28,710 bases of DNA from Chalciporus piperatus (Eukaryota; Basidiomycota; Agaricomycetes; Boletales; Boletaceae). Of this stretch, positions 19,971 to 28,710 are shown piece after piece. The stretch spans positions 1 to 28,710 of the forward strand of contig JBBPTG010000290.1 of NCBI GenBank assembly GCA_038093975.1, read 5' to 3'. Positions within the stretch are counted from its first letter, which is position 1; every line of letters begins with the position of its first letter. The translations under genes and the position numbers were made by a program. The notes under the pieces were generated by a model. That model worked only from the letters and a program-made list of their open reading frames with translations. It did no database searches and was not told the origin of the DNA.

Positions 19971-20615
19971 TCTTGATTAGTACTCGAGTGAGAAATGTAA
20001 AACCAGATTTTATTCAAAGTTCCTGAGATCCTTTGAGAGTTTCTCCTGACAACGAGATAAGAGCGAGTCTTTTGTAAGGTGGCAGTGGAACAGTTCTTCT
20101 GATAGAAAAGGGTGCAGGGTAATATACTCCTGGCATGTTTGTTTCTCGCAATTGTTCTTCTTCTTCGCGATCCGAATCTACCAATCCTGGTAATGTATCC
20201 CTGTCGTTTCCCTCTTCTGCTTGTGATTTAACTGGGGATAGGGAAGGAGTAGTAGGCCGGGTTAAACTATCAGGAAAATACCCCTATACCATAGTGAGCC
20301 CTTTGTTGAAATTTTATGCCTTATGTATCTTTTTTATGGTTTTTGACCCTTTTCTGCACAAATGTCCCAAATGGCCAAAAGCAACAAGTCCCTTTATAAA
20401 GGGCGTCATTATTGAACCAATTTTCATCAAAAGGAAGATATAAAGCTAGGCTGGCAGTTCATATAGGTCCTTTGTGTTACTATTGCAAAGCCCTTAGACC
20501 CTCACTAGCTTTTCCATTTTATGCCATTGTTCACTCTTTAGTCAGATTTGTTCACAAAGTGATAGACATTAAAATGTCAATTTATTTCAATGGCGGCCTC
20601 AACAATGTATGTACG
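19971..20615. other. Junction between the Gypsy element and the palindrome cassette
   Basis: Left part is Gypsy leader DNA and right part is the 3' flank of the minus-strand DUF6532-like gene. An AATAAA-like polyadenylation signal on the minus strand lies near 20581-20587, about 30 bases past the stop. No other gene is recognised. Confidence 0.4.
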
Positions 20616-22433
20616 CTACTCTACTTGGCCTTGTGGATTGGCCTTGTCCTCCAGTGCCTGGAAATCAAATGTGAATGTAGCAGCTTTCGCCTCTTGGAAA
20701 CTAATCATGATGGACGTCGTCAGTTTGACAATTTTGACAAAGAATATCACTTACCCGGTATGTTCCTGGATTTTCTTTTGAACCACGTTGGCCAGATAGT
20801 TGGGACATTTTGCATTAAACTGTTTCAGCATCTCAAGGTAATACTCGAATCTAATGAAACCATTCAGTCAAGCCTGAGAGTGTGTACGTTTATATACCTT
20901 GGGCGGAACACAGAATCGTTGAAGTCCATCACAGTGCCATTGCTCAAGCCAGAAAGAACACATTCGATCTGATAAACAATGTATTACATCAGTTGTGTGA
21001 ATGGTAGGATGAGCAACACATACGGCAGTGGCGACCAAGGCCAGTTGAGGGATGGGAGCATTGAGGTAAGGATTGGTGGACCCGGTGCCTAAAAGTGTAC
21101 CCTGGCCTGGTTGTCCCCACCACTGAGCCTTGATGAGTTGGGGGAAAATCGGATGGCTCCATGGGTCACCTTCACAGGTGCGTTCCTTCACACTTTTTCA
21201 GAATGACCAGGTATTGCCGGTAAATGTCACTTACCTTGATATTCAACCCGCCGTGGAACATTTTCCCTTGGTCGACCAACCATCTGACCGCCAACAACAA
21301 CTCTTCCCCCTTCAAATCCCCGGGGAGACCATATGCATGAGGAACGGCGAGTCGTGCTTTGGCAACGAGCTCACCACGGAGCTGGGTAGCTCCTCCCCAA
21401 ACCTATTTATATGGCGCCATGTAGTTTGTTAGTACAGAATAGACGGTCATATTGATGCTTACATAGTCTATGAGTTGCATCTTCAGTTGTGTGTTGGTCT
21501 CCATACCCTTGAAAAAGGTGGAGAGCGTCGAGTCTTTTTTGCTCCCCAGGACCAATGCCTTCCAACAGATCTCCTCCTTCTGGACGCCCATAGGAAATCC
21601 GTGAGTGAGTGAGATATACTGGCGAACTAGGCCGTGACCTAGCTTGGCAAGTTTGTTGGTGCTTGGGCATTCGAACGTCCCAAGTTTGACCTTCTGTCCC
21701 TTGGATACTGGGATGCCTTTTGATGTGGTATCATTTTTCTTTTCATCGTCTTCTTGCGGCCCTCGAATAATCTGAGTGAGGTTCAAGTCAGTATGTTTGT
21801 GGAGCTAAGAAAAAACAAATACCTCGTCATTCGCCTTCACCGTCGCCTGGGCTGGAGATGGTGCTTTTGCACCTTCATTGGCATCCCCAGCGTTGACTTG
21901 GGCATTGTCCTGTGTATCATGCCCATGTCCATGCTCTCCGGCGTCAGCGTCTTCATCAACTTCGCCTTCCTCCGTATCTTTCTCGCCCACCTCCAAATCA
22001 TCGCCATCACCAAGTAGCGCATCAAGAAGAGAGAGAGAAACCTCTCCCCGGGCCTTTCTGCGCTGTTTGACACGGGGGGATGATTGTGTGTCCTCACCGT
22101 CAGCGTCCTCTTGGCTGGTCTCAGCTTCCTCTTGAGCGAGAAGCCGTGCCACCCTCTTGCGAGTAGCTGGCCGGCATGGTGAGCATGTATTTGTATCGTA
22201 CATGGATACTTACCTCGTTTTTCCTCCTCTAGTAATGCAGCTGCTGCTGCCGCTTTCTCTTTCTGCTCCAGTTTTTTCACAGCCTTGGCCTCTGCGGGAC
22301 TCAGTGGGCTCGGTGAGTCGCGTCGTTTACCTCTCTGATGTTTAGAAGGCTGCGCAGGAGGGGGAGGGGAAAGTGAAGGGCTAGCGGGGCGTTTCTTGCC
22401 ACGGGTCTCTTTTCTAGTCTGAGGGCCTGCCAT
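20616..22433 (-). CDS. DUF6532-like protein, left copy (complete)
   Basis: Eight exons give 484 aa with one frame throughout: 22433-22214, 22166-21823, 21771-21463, 21402-21235, 21185-21024, 20968-20898, 20850-20755 and 20700-20616. The introns are 47-60 nt with GT-AG ends. The first ~190 residues are low complexity: basic (TRKETRGKKRPASPS), Ala/Glu/Lys-rich coiled (KKLEQKEKAAAAAALLEEE), then acidic. The conserved part begins near KLGHGLVRQYISLTHGFP and includes WGGATQLRGELVAKARLAVP, HPIFPQLIKAQWWG and LALVATAIECVLSGLSNGT, the pattern I associate with basidiomycete DUF6532. Molecular function is unknown. The charged, intrinsically disordered head with basic clusters suggests a nuclear protein. 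The gene lies 284 bp downstream of the dioxygenase gene in the same direction. It is nearly identical to the right-arm copy. Confidence 0.75.
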
Positions 22434-22717
22434 GTTGTTGGTAAGTGTATGTTGGAGAGGGGGTTGAAGTGGATTGAAGAGAAAAGAATGAAGGGAACTC
22501 TCGCCGTAGTGTTATATTATACATGCAGGGAGGCCTGGACCCAACGGCGATCAGAAGACCAGTGTAGATCTGGAACCTAAGGGGTATTGAATGGAAAACT
22601 ATTTCCGGCGTCATCGGAGGTACGCGCGCCTAGCTCACTGAGACAGAAACAAAAAATGACACCAAGTCAACGATTAATCATCAAAGATACAATGGACTAG
22701 ACTTAAGTACTCTGAGT
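22434..22717 (-). promoter_or_regulatory. Intergenic promoter region, left copy
   Basis: 284 bp between the dioxygenase stop and the DUF6532-like start, mirrored at 27020-27303. An AT-rich 'tataatataac' word (minus strand, near 22510-22525) about 85 bases before the ATG is a possible TATA element, and pyrimidine-rich DNA follows it. Confidence 0.4.
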
Positions 22718-23915
22718 CTAGTGGAAAAAGTCGCTGAAGGACCAACCGTTCTTGTTCTCCTTCCACCGATCAAACACCCGATCGCTTTGAAACACGAATG
22801 ATGCCCTAGTGCCCTCGTAGTAGAGATTCAAGTGGGTTGTGCTGTCAGACCGGAAGGCCGCGAAATCCCCATTTCCCATCTCTACCACCACACCCGGCTC
22901 TTTGAGGGCAAGCCCACCGCCAATGAAATTGCCAATGGCAAGTACCAGGCAAAGGCTCTTGTCGCCGACGTCGCGGTGGCCTTGCGTGCACACGTTGATA
23001 TTGAGCACGAATGAAATGAACGGCGAGACCAGACTTCCTGGCTGTCCCGGAAGGGACTCCACGATCTCTATCATCGCCTTGTACTCTGCAGGCAGGTTCA
23101 AGCGTAACTGTTGGTTTCAGAGTTTTAGTTTATCCTTATCGACGAATGTGACTTACCACGTCTTCAATCCACACAAATACATCTTTGAAAGCCATGGAGA
23201 GATCGTCATAAAGCTGTTTGTTCTGGTCGAAATCCCGGGACATGTAGGGCAGAAACTGCCATGTGTTCGTACGCGAGACGTCCGTTCGCTCAAGCTCATG
23301 AGGGTGGACAGCACTCGGTGTTCCTTCTCCCTAAGCAGCCAAAATCTGTCGTCAAGATCAATACTAGTGTCTAGTCACTCACATTGGTCGTGTATCGATT
23401 ATACCAGGAGAAGTGCAGGCAGCGGAAGGGTGCGCCATCTCTGCTGTTGCGGTGTTGCCAAAGATTGTCATCGTCCAGACAGGCGGAGAGTTTGGCCACA
23501 AGATTTTCTTTTAGCCGCATGGGCATGGCGTTACAAATGAAAACCATCAGGCTTCCATCACCGTTGCGTATGTCAAGTGCTCTGATGTTCAGCGTTAGAG
23601 AGTACAGGTGAGTCATATAATTCACTTACCCTTCGAAAGAGGTCGTTGGAATGCAGATGTATTCATTGGGCTGCTTTTTATAGCCCTTGGGGTAGAAGTC
23701 CTCCAGCTTGGAATGAAGGGGGTTTAACACCTAGCAATCGACTCCCAACTGAGCCTACTTACTAGGGTCGCGAGGTGCAGCGGATCCTGGACTGCTGTTC
23801 CCTTAGCTGCCGCCTCTCTTTGCATATCTGTCCAGATCGTGTTTCGGGCTCGATGCTTGGCACTGCATAAATTGAGTCGATTGACGGAGGACTTGGGATC
23901 AAATGTAGTCGGCAT
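22718..23915 (-). CDS. TET/JBP-type 2-oxoglutarate/Fe(II) dioxygenase, left copy
   Basis: Same five-exon structure as the right copy: exons end/start at 23763, 23730-23630, 23581-23383, 23330-23157 and 23107-22718. The start is taken at ATG 23915 (MPTTFDPKSS). The frame stays open further upstream to about 24101, but that part differs strongly from the right copy. Catalytic His-x-Asp is in TQGHRDVGD, the distal His in TTHLNLYY and the 2-oxoglutarate Arg in GTRASFVF. All are identical to the other copy, and no stop or frameshift is seen. One visible difference is DLSMAFKDV here against DLSVVFKDV. Family members oxidise 5-methylcytosine or thymine in DNA, and activity here is inferred from the family. 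Confidence 0.82.
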
Positions 23916-24109
23916 CTTGATGACCGGAAACTGCAGGTCCCATATGAGTACGCATCTCGATAAGATCATCCTGCCACGGCTACAAGGCGTCTGGTTTCGG
24001 CGTTGGCAACAGATGGAGGAGGAACTGCCGGATTGTAACACTTGGACAGGTGATAGACCTTGCAGAACTTCGTGGGATAGTACAAGAACGGCCACATCCA
24101 CATTGACCT

Positions 24110-24666
24110 CAGCCGTGCATGCCGCCCAAGCACTCAGCTTGCTGCGCTTTGGTAATACAAAAGCTCTATTGAAGTTACCTCGTGAGCCTGCTTCTTATCG
24201 TGGACAAATCGATCAACTTACTCCTGCCGCAGACTGTCGAACAGTCTATCTGATACATTCAAATCTCCACCGTAGCGAAAAATGCATGCGTCCTCATTGG
24301 CTATCTCTCCATCAGCAAGATTGTCGGTATATCCATAGCAGTTGTTCAATGGCGCGCGTTCAACAGCTATTCCATGAGCTTCATGAGGCTGATATTGGAG
24401 CCACTGATAGAGGCAGGGAAGATAGGAGTGGAGATAGCGGGAGGAGATGGGAAAGTCAGGCGAGTTCATCCAATCCTCGCTGCGTACGTCGCCGACTATC
24501 CCGAGCAGTGTCTGGTGACCTGCGCCAAGTACGGGACATGCGCCAAGTGTCTCGTCACAGACGCGATGAGCTGGAAGAAGAGAAGTTCTGGACCACCTCG
24601 CACTCAGAAATCTACTGCCGATACCATAAGGAACGCCATGGCACAGGCCACGTCCAATTCCAATTA
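24110..24666 (+). pseudogene. Plavaka-type transposase fragment, left
   Basis: Counterpart of 25066-25628. It begins TSAVHAAQALSLLRFGNTKAL, then an extra A near 24280 and further small changes break the frame. A second frame resumes LILEPLIEAGKIGVEIAGGDGKV and ADYPEQCLVTCAKYGTCAKC. Homology with the other arm ends at 24666, while the frame reads on (YLDLCKAALLSHQEKP). It encodes only part of a transposase core. Confidence 0.6.
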
Positions 24667-25065
24667 CCTGGACCTTTGCAAAGCTGCGCTGCTGTCTCAT
24701 CAGGAAAAACCCTGTATGTCATGGCCAGTCATTTGTAGTCATATGTGCACCTATGACTTATTTGTGCACTTTTGTAAACAAATGGAACAATTTATGTACA
24801 TATGGATCTTTTTTGAATCGACATTGTAGCATCTACAACTACTAGTACAACGTCTGATAGGAATACTTACTAGACCAATTATTCAAAAGGAAGGTAGAAC
24901 AAGTGTCTAAAACAATATCACCAGTCCAATCAGCAGAACGCTCATCATCAGTAACATGCGGAATTAGTTGACAACTCTGCCTAATGGTTTTGAGAGGGAT
25001 AATGTCACCGGGAATGGTAGGAGCCAAGTTTGAGATATTTGGAGGAAGAGAAGGTTTAGTAACTC
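24667..25065. other. Palindrome spacer
   Basis: About 400 bp of unique, AT-richer DNA between the arms. A minus-strand open stretch 25060-24842 (APTIPGDIIPLKTIRQS, later DERSADWTGDIVLDTCSTFLL) looks protein-like but is unrecognised. Bases 24735-24810 repeat 'tgcac' and 'acatatg' words. Confidence 0.5.
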
Positions 25066-25628
25066 TAATTGGAATTGGACGTGGCCTGTGCCATGGCGTT
25101 CCTTATGGTATCGGCAGTAGATTTCTGAGTGCGAGGTGGTCCAGGAACTCTCTCTTCCAGCTCATCCTCTGTGACGAGACACTTGGCGCATGTCTCGTAC
25201 TTGGCGCAGGTCACCAGACACTGCTCGGGATAGTCGGCGACGTACGCAGCGAGGATTGGATGAACTCGCCTGACTTTCCCATCTCCTCCCGCTATCTCCA
25301 CTCCTTTCTTCCCTGCCTCTATCAGTGGCTCCAATATCAACCTCATCGACTCATGGAATAGCTGTTGAACGCGCGCCGACTGTTCTTTCTTTGTCAAGTC
25401 CTTGCCGACAATCTTGCTGATGGAGAGATAGCCAATGAGGACGCATGCATTTTCGCTACGGTGGAGATTTGAATGTATCAGATAGACTGTTCGACAGTCT
25501 GCGGCAGGAGTAAGTTGATCGATTTGTCCACGATAAGAAGCAGGCTCACGAGGTAACTTCAATAGAGCTTTTGTATTACCGAAGCGCAGCAAGCTGAGTG
25601 CTTGGGCGGCATGCACGGCTGAGGTCAA
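25066..25628 (-). pseudogene. Plavaka-type transposase fragment, right
   Basis: 187 uninterrupted codons. NACVLIGYLSISKIVG, LILEPLIEAGKKGVE, GGDGKVRRVHPILAAYVADYP and EQCLVTCAKYETCAKCLVT match the core of basidiomycete Plavaka (CACTA/EnSpm-related) transposases, where a Cys cluster follows the 'DYPEQ' motif. The usual N-terminal zinc finger and C-terminal half are absent, so this is a fragment. It is divergent to the dioxygenase gene, and their frames abut near 25628. Whether it was ever part of the cassette or only the insertion site is undecided. Confidence 0.65.
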
Positions 25629-25776
25629 TGTGGATGTGGCCGTTCTTGTACTATCCCACGAAGTTCTGCAAGGTCTATCACCTGTCCAAGTGTTACAATC
25701 CGGCAGTTCCTTCTCTACACATCCGTTGCCAACGCCGAAACCAACACCGACGCCTTCATCGCCAGGATCTCCTCAG

Positions 25777-27019
25777 ATGCGCCCCTCCCCTCTCCCGGAC
25801 CTGCAGTTTCCGGTCATCAAGATGCCGACTACATTTGATCCCAAGTCCTCCGTCAATCGACTCAATCCATGCAGTGCCAAGCATCGAGCCCGAAACGCGA
25901 TCTGGACAGATATGCAAAGAGAGGCGGCAGCTAAGGGAACAGCAGTCCGGGATCCGCTGCACCTCGCGACCCTAGTAAGTAGGCTCAGTTGGGAGTCAAT
26001 TGCTAGGTGTTAAACCCCCTTCGTTCCAAGCTGGAGGACTTCTACCCCAAGGGCTATAAGAAGCAGCCCAATGAATACATCTGCATTCCAACGACCTCTT
26101 TCGAAGGGTAAGTGAATTATATGACTCACCTGTACTCTCTAACGCTGAACATCAGAGCACTTGACATACGCAACGGTGATGGAAGCCTGATGGTTTTCAT
26201 TTGTAACGCCATGCCCATGCGGCTAAAAGAAAATCTTGCGGCCAAACTCTCCGCCTGTCTGGACGATGACAATCTTTGGCAACACCGCAACAGCAGAGAT
26301 GGCGCACCCTTCCGCTGCCTGCACTTCTCCTGGTATAATCGATACACGACCAATGTGAGTGACTAGACACTAGTATTGATCTTGACGACGGATTTTGGCT
26401 GCTTAGGGAGAAGGAACACCGAGTGCTGTCCACCCTCATGAGCTTGAGCGAACGGACGTCTCGCGTACGAACACATGGCAGTTTCTGCCCTACATGTCCC
26501 GGGATTTCGACCAGAACAAACAGCTTTATGACGATCTCTCCGTGGTTTTCAAAGATGTATTTGTGTGGATTGAAGACGTGGTAAGTCACATTCGTCGATA
26601 AGGATAAACTAAAACTCTGAAACCAACAGTTACGCTTGAACCTGCCTGCAGAGTACAAGGCGATGATAGAGATCGTGGAGTCCCTTCCGGGACAGCCAGG
26701 AAGTCTGGTCTCGCCGTTCATTTCATTCGTGCTCAATATCAACGTGTGCACGCAAGGCCACCGCGACGTCGGCGACAAGAGCCTTTGCCTGGTACTTGCC
26801 ATTGGCAATTTCATTGGCGGTGGGCTTGCCCTCAAAGAGCCGGGTGTGGTGGTAGAGATGGGAAATGGGGATTTCGCGGCCTTCCGGTCTGACAGCACAA
26901 CCCACTTGAATCTCTACTACGAGGGCACTAGGGCATCATTCGTGTTTCAAAGCGATCGGGTGTTTGATCGGTGGAAGGAGAACAAGAACGGTTGGTCCTT
27001 CAGCGACTTTTTCCACTAG
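25777..27019 (+). CDS. TET/JBP-type 2-oxoglutarate/Fe(II) dioxygenase, right copy
   Basis: Nuclear DNA dioxygenase family that oxidises 5-methylcytosine (TET) or thymine (JBP) using Fe(II) and 2-oxoglutarate. Exons: 25777-25974, 26007-26107, 26156-26354, 26407-26580 and 26630-27019. Introns are 32-52 nt, GT-AG. The product is about 353 aa if the start is ATG 25777; the frame is open to about 25534 but has no earlier ATG, so an unseen 5' exon is possible. Fe ligands: His268 and Asp270 in TQGHRDVGD and His316 in TTHLNLYY. Arg325 in GTRASFVF should bind 2-oxoglutarate. The flanking PFISFVLNINV, GNFIGGGLALKEPGVVVEM and NGDFAAFRS segments fit the double-stranded beta-helix of fungal TET/JBP proteins. 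The protein ends NGWSFSDFFH. Basidiomycetes have expanded, transposon-linked families of this kind. The first intron (32 nt) is very short and could be mis-assigned. Confidence 0.85.
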
Positions 27020-27303
27020 ACTCAGAGTACTTAAGTCTAGTCCATTGTATCTTTGATGATTAATCGTTGACTTGGTGTCATTTTTTGTTTCTGTCTCAGT
27101 GAGCTAGGCGCGCGTACCTCCGATGACGCCGGAAATAGTTTTCCATTCAATACCCCTTAGGTTCCAGATCTACACTGGTCTTCTGATCGCCGTTGGGTCC
27201 AGGCCTCCCTGCATGTATAATATAACACTACGGCGAGAGTTCCCTTCATTCTTTTCTCTTCAATCCACTTCAACCCCCTCTACAACATACACTTACCAAC
27301 AAC
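27020..27303 (+). promoter_or_regulatory. Intergenic promoter region, right copy
   Basis: Mirror of 22434-22717. The 'tataatataac' word near 27212-27227 lies about 85 bases before the ATG and is followed by a CT-rich stretch, typical of fungal core promoters. The region also serves as the 3' flank of the dioxygenase gene. Confidence 0.4.
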
Positions 27304-28710
27304 ATGGCAGGCCCTCAGACTAGAAAAGAGACCCGTGGCAAGAAACGCCCCGCTAGCCCTTCACTTTCCCCTCCCCCTCCTGCGCAGCCTTCTAAACGTC
27401 AGAGAGGTAAACGACGCGACTCACCGAGCCCACTGAGTCCCGCAGAGGCCAAGGCTGTGAAAAAACTGGAGCAGAAAGAGAAAGCGGCAGCAGCAGCTGC
27501 ATTACTGGAGGAGGAAAAACGAGGTAAGTATCCATGTACGATACAAATACATGCTCACCATGCCGGCCAGCTACTCGCAAGAGGGTGGCACGGCTTCTCG
27601 CTCAAGAGGAAGCTGAGACCAGCCAAGAGGACGCTGACGGTGAGGACGCACAATCATCCCCCCGTGTCAAACAGCGCAGAAAGGCCCGGGAAGAGGTTTC
27701 TCTCTCTCTTCTTGATGCGCTACTTGGTGATGGCGATGATTTGGAGGTGGGCGAGAAAGATACGGAGGAAGGCGAAGTTGATGAAGACGCTGACGCCGGA
27801 GAGCATGGACATGGGCATGATACACAGGACAATGCCCAAGTCAACGCTGGGGATGCCAATGAAGGTGCAAAAGCACCATCTCCAGCCCAGGCGACGGTGA
27901 AGGCGAATGACGAGGTATTTGTTTTTTCTTAGCTCCACAAACATACTGACTTGAACCTCACTCAGATTATTCGAGGGCCGCAAGAAGACGATGAAAAGAA
28001 AAATGATACCACATCAAAAGGCGCCCCAGTATCCAAGGGACAGAAGGTCAAACTTGGGACGTTCGAATGCCCAAGCACCAACAAACTTGCCAAGCTAGGT
28101 CACGGCCTAGTTCGCCAGTATATCTCACTCACTCACGGATTTCCTATGGGCGTTCAGAAGGAGGAGATCTGTTGGAAGGCATTGGTCCTGGGGAGCAAAA
28201 AAGACTCGACGCTCTCCACCTTTTTCAAGGGTATGGAGACCAACACACAACTGAAGATGCAACTCATAGACTATGTAAGCATCAATATGACCGTCTATTC
28301 TGTACTAACAAACTACATGGCGCCATATAAATAGGTTTGGGGAGGAGCTACCCAGCTCCGTGGTGAGCTCGTTGCCAAAGCACGACTCGCCGTTCCTCAT
28401 GCATATGGTCTCCCCGGGGATTTGAAGGGGAAAGAGTTGTTGTTGGCGGTCAGATGGTTGGTCGACCAAGGGAAAATGTTGCACGGCGGGTTGAATATCA
28501 AGGTAAGTGACATTTACCGGCAATACCTGGTCATTCTGAAAAAGTGTGAAGGAACGCACCTGTGAAGGTGACCCATGGAGCCATCCGATTTTCCCCCAAC
28601 TCATCAAGGCTCAGTGGTGGGGACAACGAGGCCAGGGTACGCTTTTAGGCACCGGGTCCACCAATCCTTACCTCAATGCTCCCATCCCTCAACTGGCCTT
28701 GGTCGCCACT
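27304..28710 (+). CDS. DUF6532-like protein, right copy (cut by window end)
   Basis: Exons 27304-27523, 27571-27914, 27966-28274, 28335-28502 and 28552 to the window end. All introns (47-60 nt) and frames match the complete left-arm copy. The visible part includes the charged N-terminal region (MAGPQTRKETRGKKRP, coiled KKLEQKEKAAAAAALLEEE), the acidic stretch GEKDTEEGEVDEDADAGEH and the conserved core WGGATQLRGEL, HPIFPQLIKAQWWG, LNAPIPQLALVAT. The gene stops 3 bases short of the exon 5 donor, so the last ~80 residues lie outside. No lesion is seen. Function is unknown, and the family name is my recognition of the pattern. Confidence 0.75.

Larger units (their letters stand above)
21027..24666. 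repeat. Left arm of a large palindrome
   Basis: Inverted counterpart of 25066-28710. Positions pair as x + y = 49737 through the outer ~2.9 kb with no net length change and only scattered substitutions. Closer to the centre the offset drops by about 5 and local blocks differ. The true outer end may lie further left, since the gene continues to 20616 and the right arm is cut by the window end. Confidence 0.95.
25066..28710. repeat. Right arm of a large palindrome (cut by the window end)
   Basis: Inverted counterpart of 21027-24666. It carries the same order of transposase fragment, dioxygenase gene and DUF6532-like gene, reading outward. The visible amino-acid differences between arms are few (for example SKRQRG against SKHQRG, GEDAQSS against GEDTQSS). 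Confidence 0.95.

Noticed and set aside
22839..23540. 233-codon plus-strand frame (also mirrored at 26197-26898)
   Set aside because: It is the antisense of the dioxygenase exons and crosses their introns; the other strand has the catalytic motifs and splice sites.
23839..24738. 299-codon plus-strand frame
   Set aside because: It joins the antisense of the dioxygenase N-terminus to a frameshifted transposase fragment, and only short parts match a family.
20240..24760. Shared 'atcaggaaaa..accct' words near 10108, 20270 and 24700 as one element terminus
   Set aside because: Similarity is limited to about 15 bases with gaps and could be chance.
27915..27932. Alternative 18-nt intron in the DUF6532-like gene ending at tttcttag
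   Set aside because: It keeps the frame but is far too short; the 51-nt intron to 27965 fits the other introns.

Overview
The window is eukaryotic and looks like a transposon-rich part of an Agaricomycete (basidiomycete) genome. The evidence is multi-exon genes with 46-55 nt GT-AG introns, a TET/JBP dioxygenase gene, a DUF6532-like gene, Plavaka-type and PIF/Harbinger transposases, a chromodomain Ty3/Gypsy element and several solo LTRs. I see no conserved housekeeping gene. The species cannot be named from sequence alone.

Bases 1-4690 are tandem-repeat DNA: a 'gactggat' minisatellite present in both orientations, a GC-rich ~145 bp repeat with a strong hairpin in each unit, a T-rich ~70 bp satellite, and a 'gacgac' minisatellite with higher-order structure. 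I see no genuine gene there. Bases 4809-9104 hold a short hairpin element, a truncated hAT-like MITE and a PIF/Harbinger transposon. The transposon's Myb/SANT gene (+) and DDE transposase gene (-) converge. A solo LTR (6473-6939, target duplication gctgc) cuts the first gene, and a hAT-type MITE (7786-8474, duplication tcctttag) cuts the second.

Bases 9105-13837 hold an LTR copy, an inverted piece of the 70 bp satellite, an unrecognised reading-frame region cut by a solo LTR (11024-11567, duplication gtggg), a gag-like scrap and a second MITE. Bases 14128-19970 are a decayed minus-strand Ty3/Gypsy chromovirus with gag, zinc knuckle, protease, part of RT, RNase H, integrase and chromodomain. 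Two solo LTRs sit inside it (14778-15228, duplication gttgg; 16102-17298, duplication gcttt). Removing each insertion with one duplication restores the frame. The stops read as C-to-T or G-to-A changes.

Bases 20616-28710 are the most striking part: a large near-perfect palindrome. Each arm carries the same two-gene cassette, a TET/JBP-type 2-oxoglutarate/Fe(II) dioxygenase gene followed in the same direction by a DUF6532-like gene. The arms meet head to head through fragments of a Plavaka-type transposase around a ~400 bp spacer. Both dioxygenase copies and the complete DUF6532-like copy appear intact, which contrasts with the decayed elements beside them. A mobile, duplicated cassette carrying a likely 5-methylcytosine oxidase is the candidate unusual system here.
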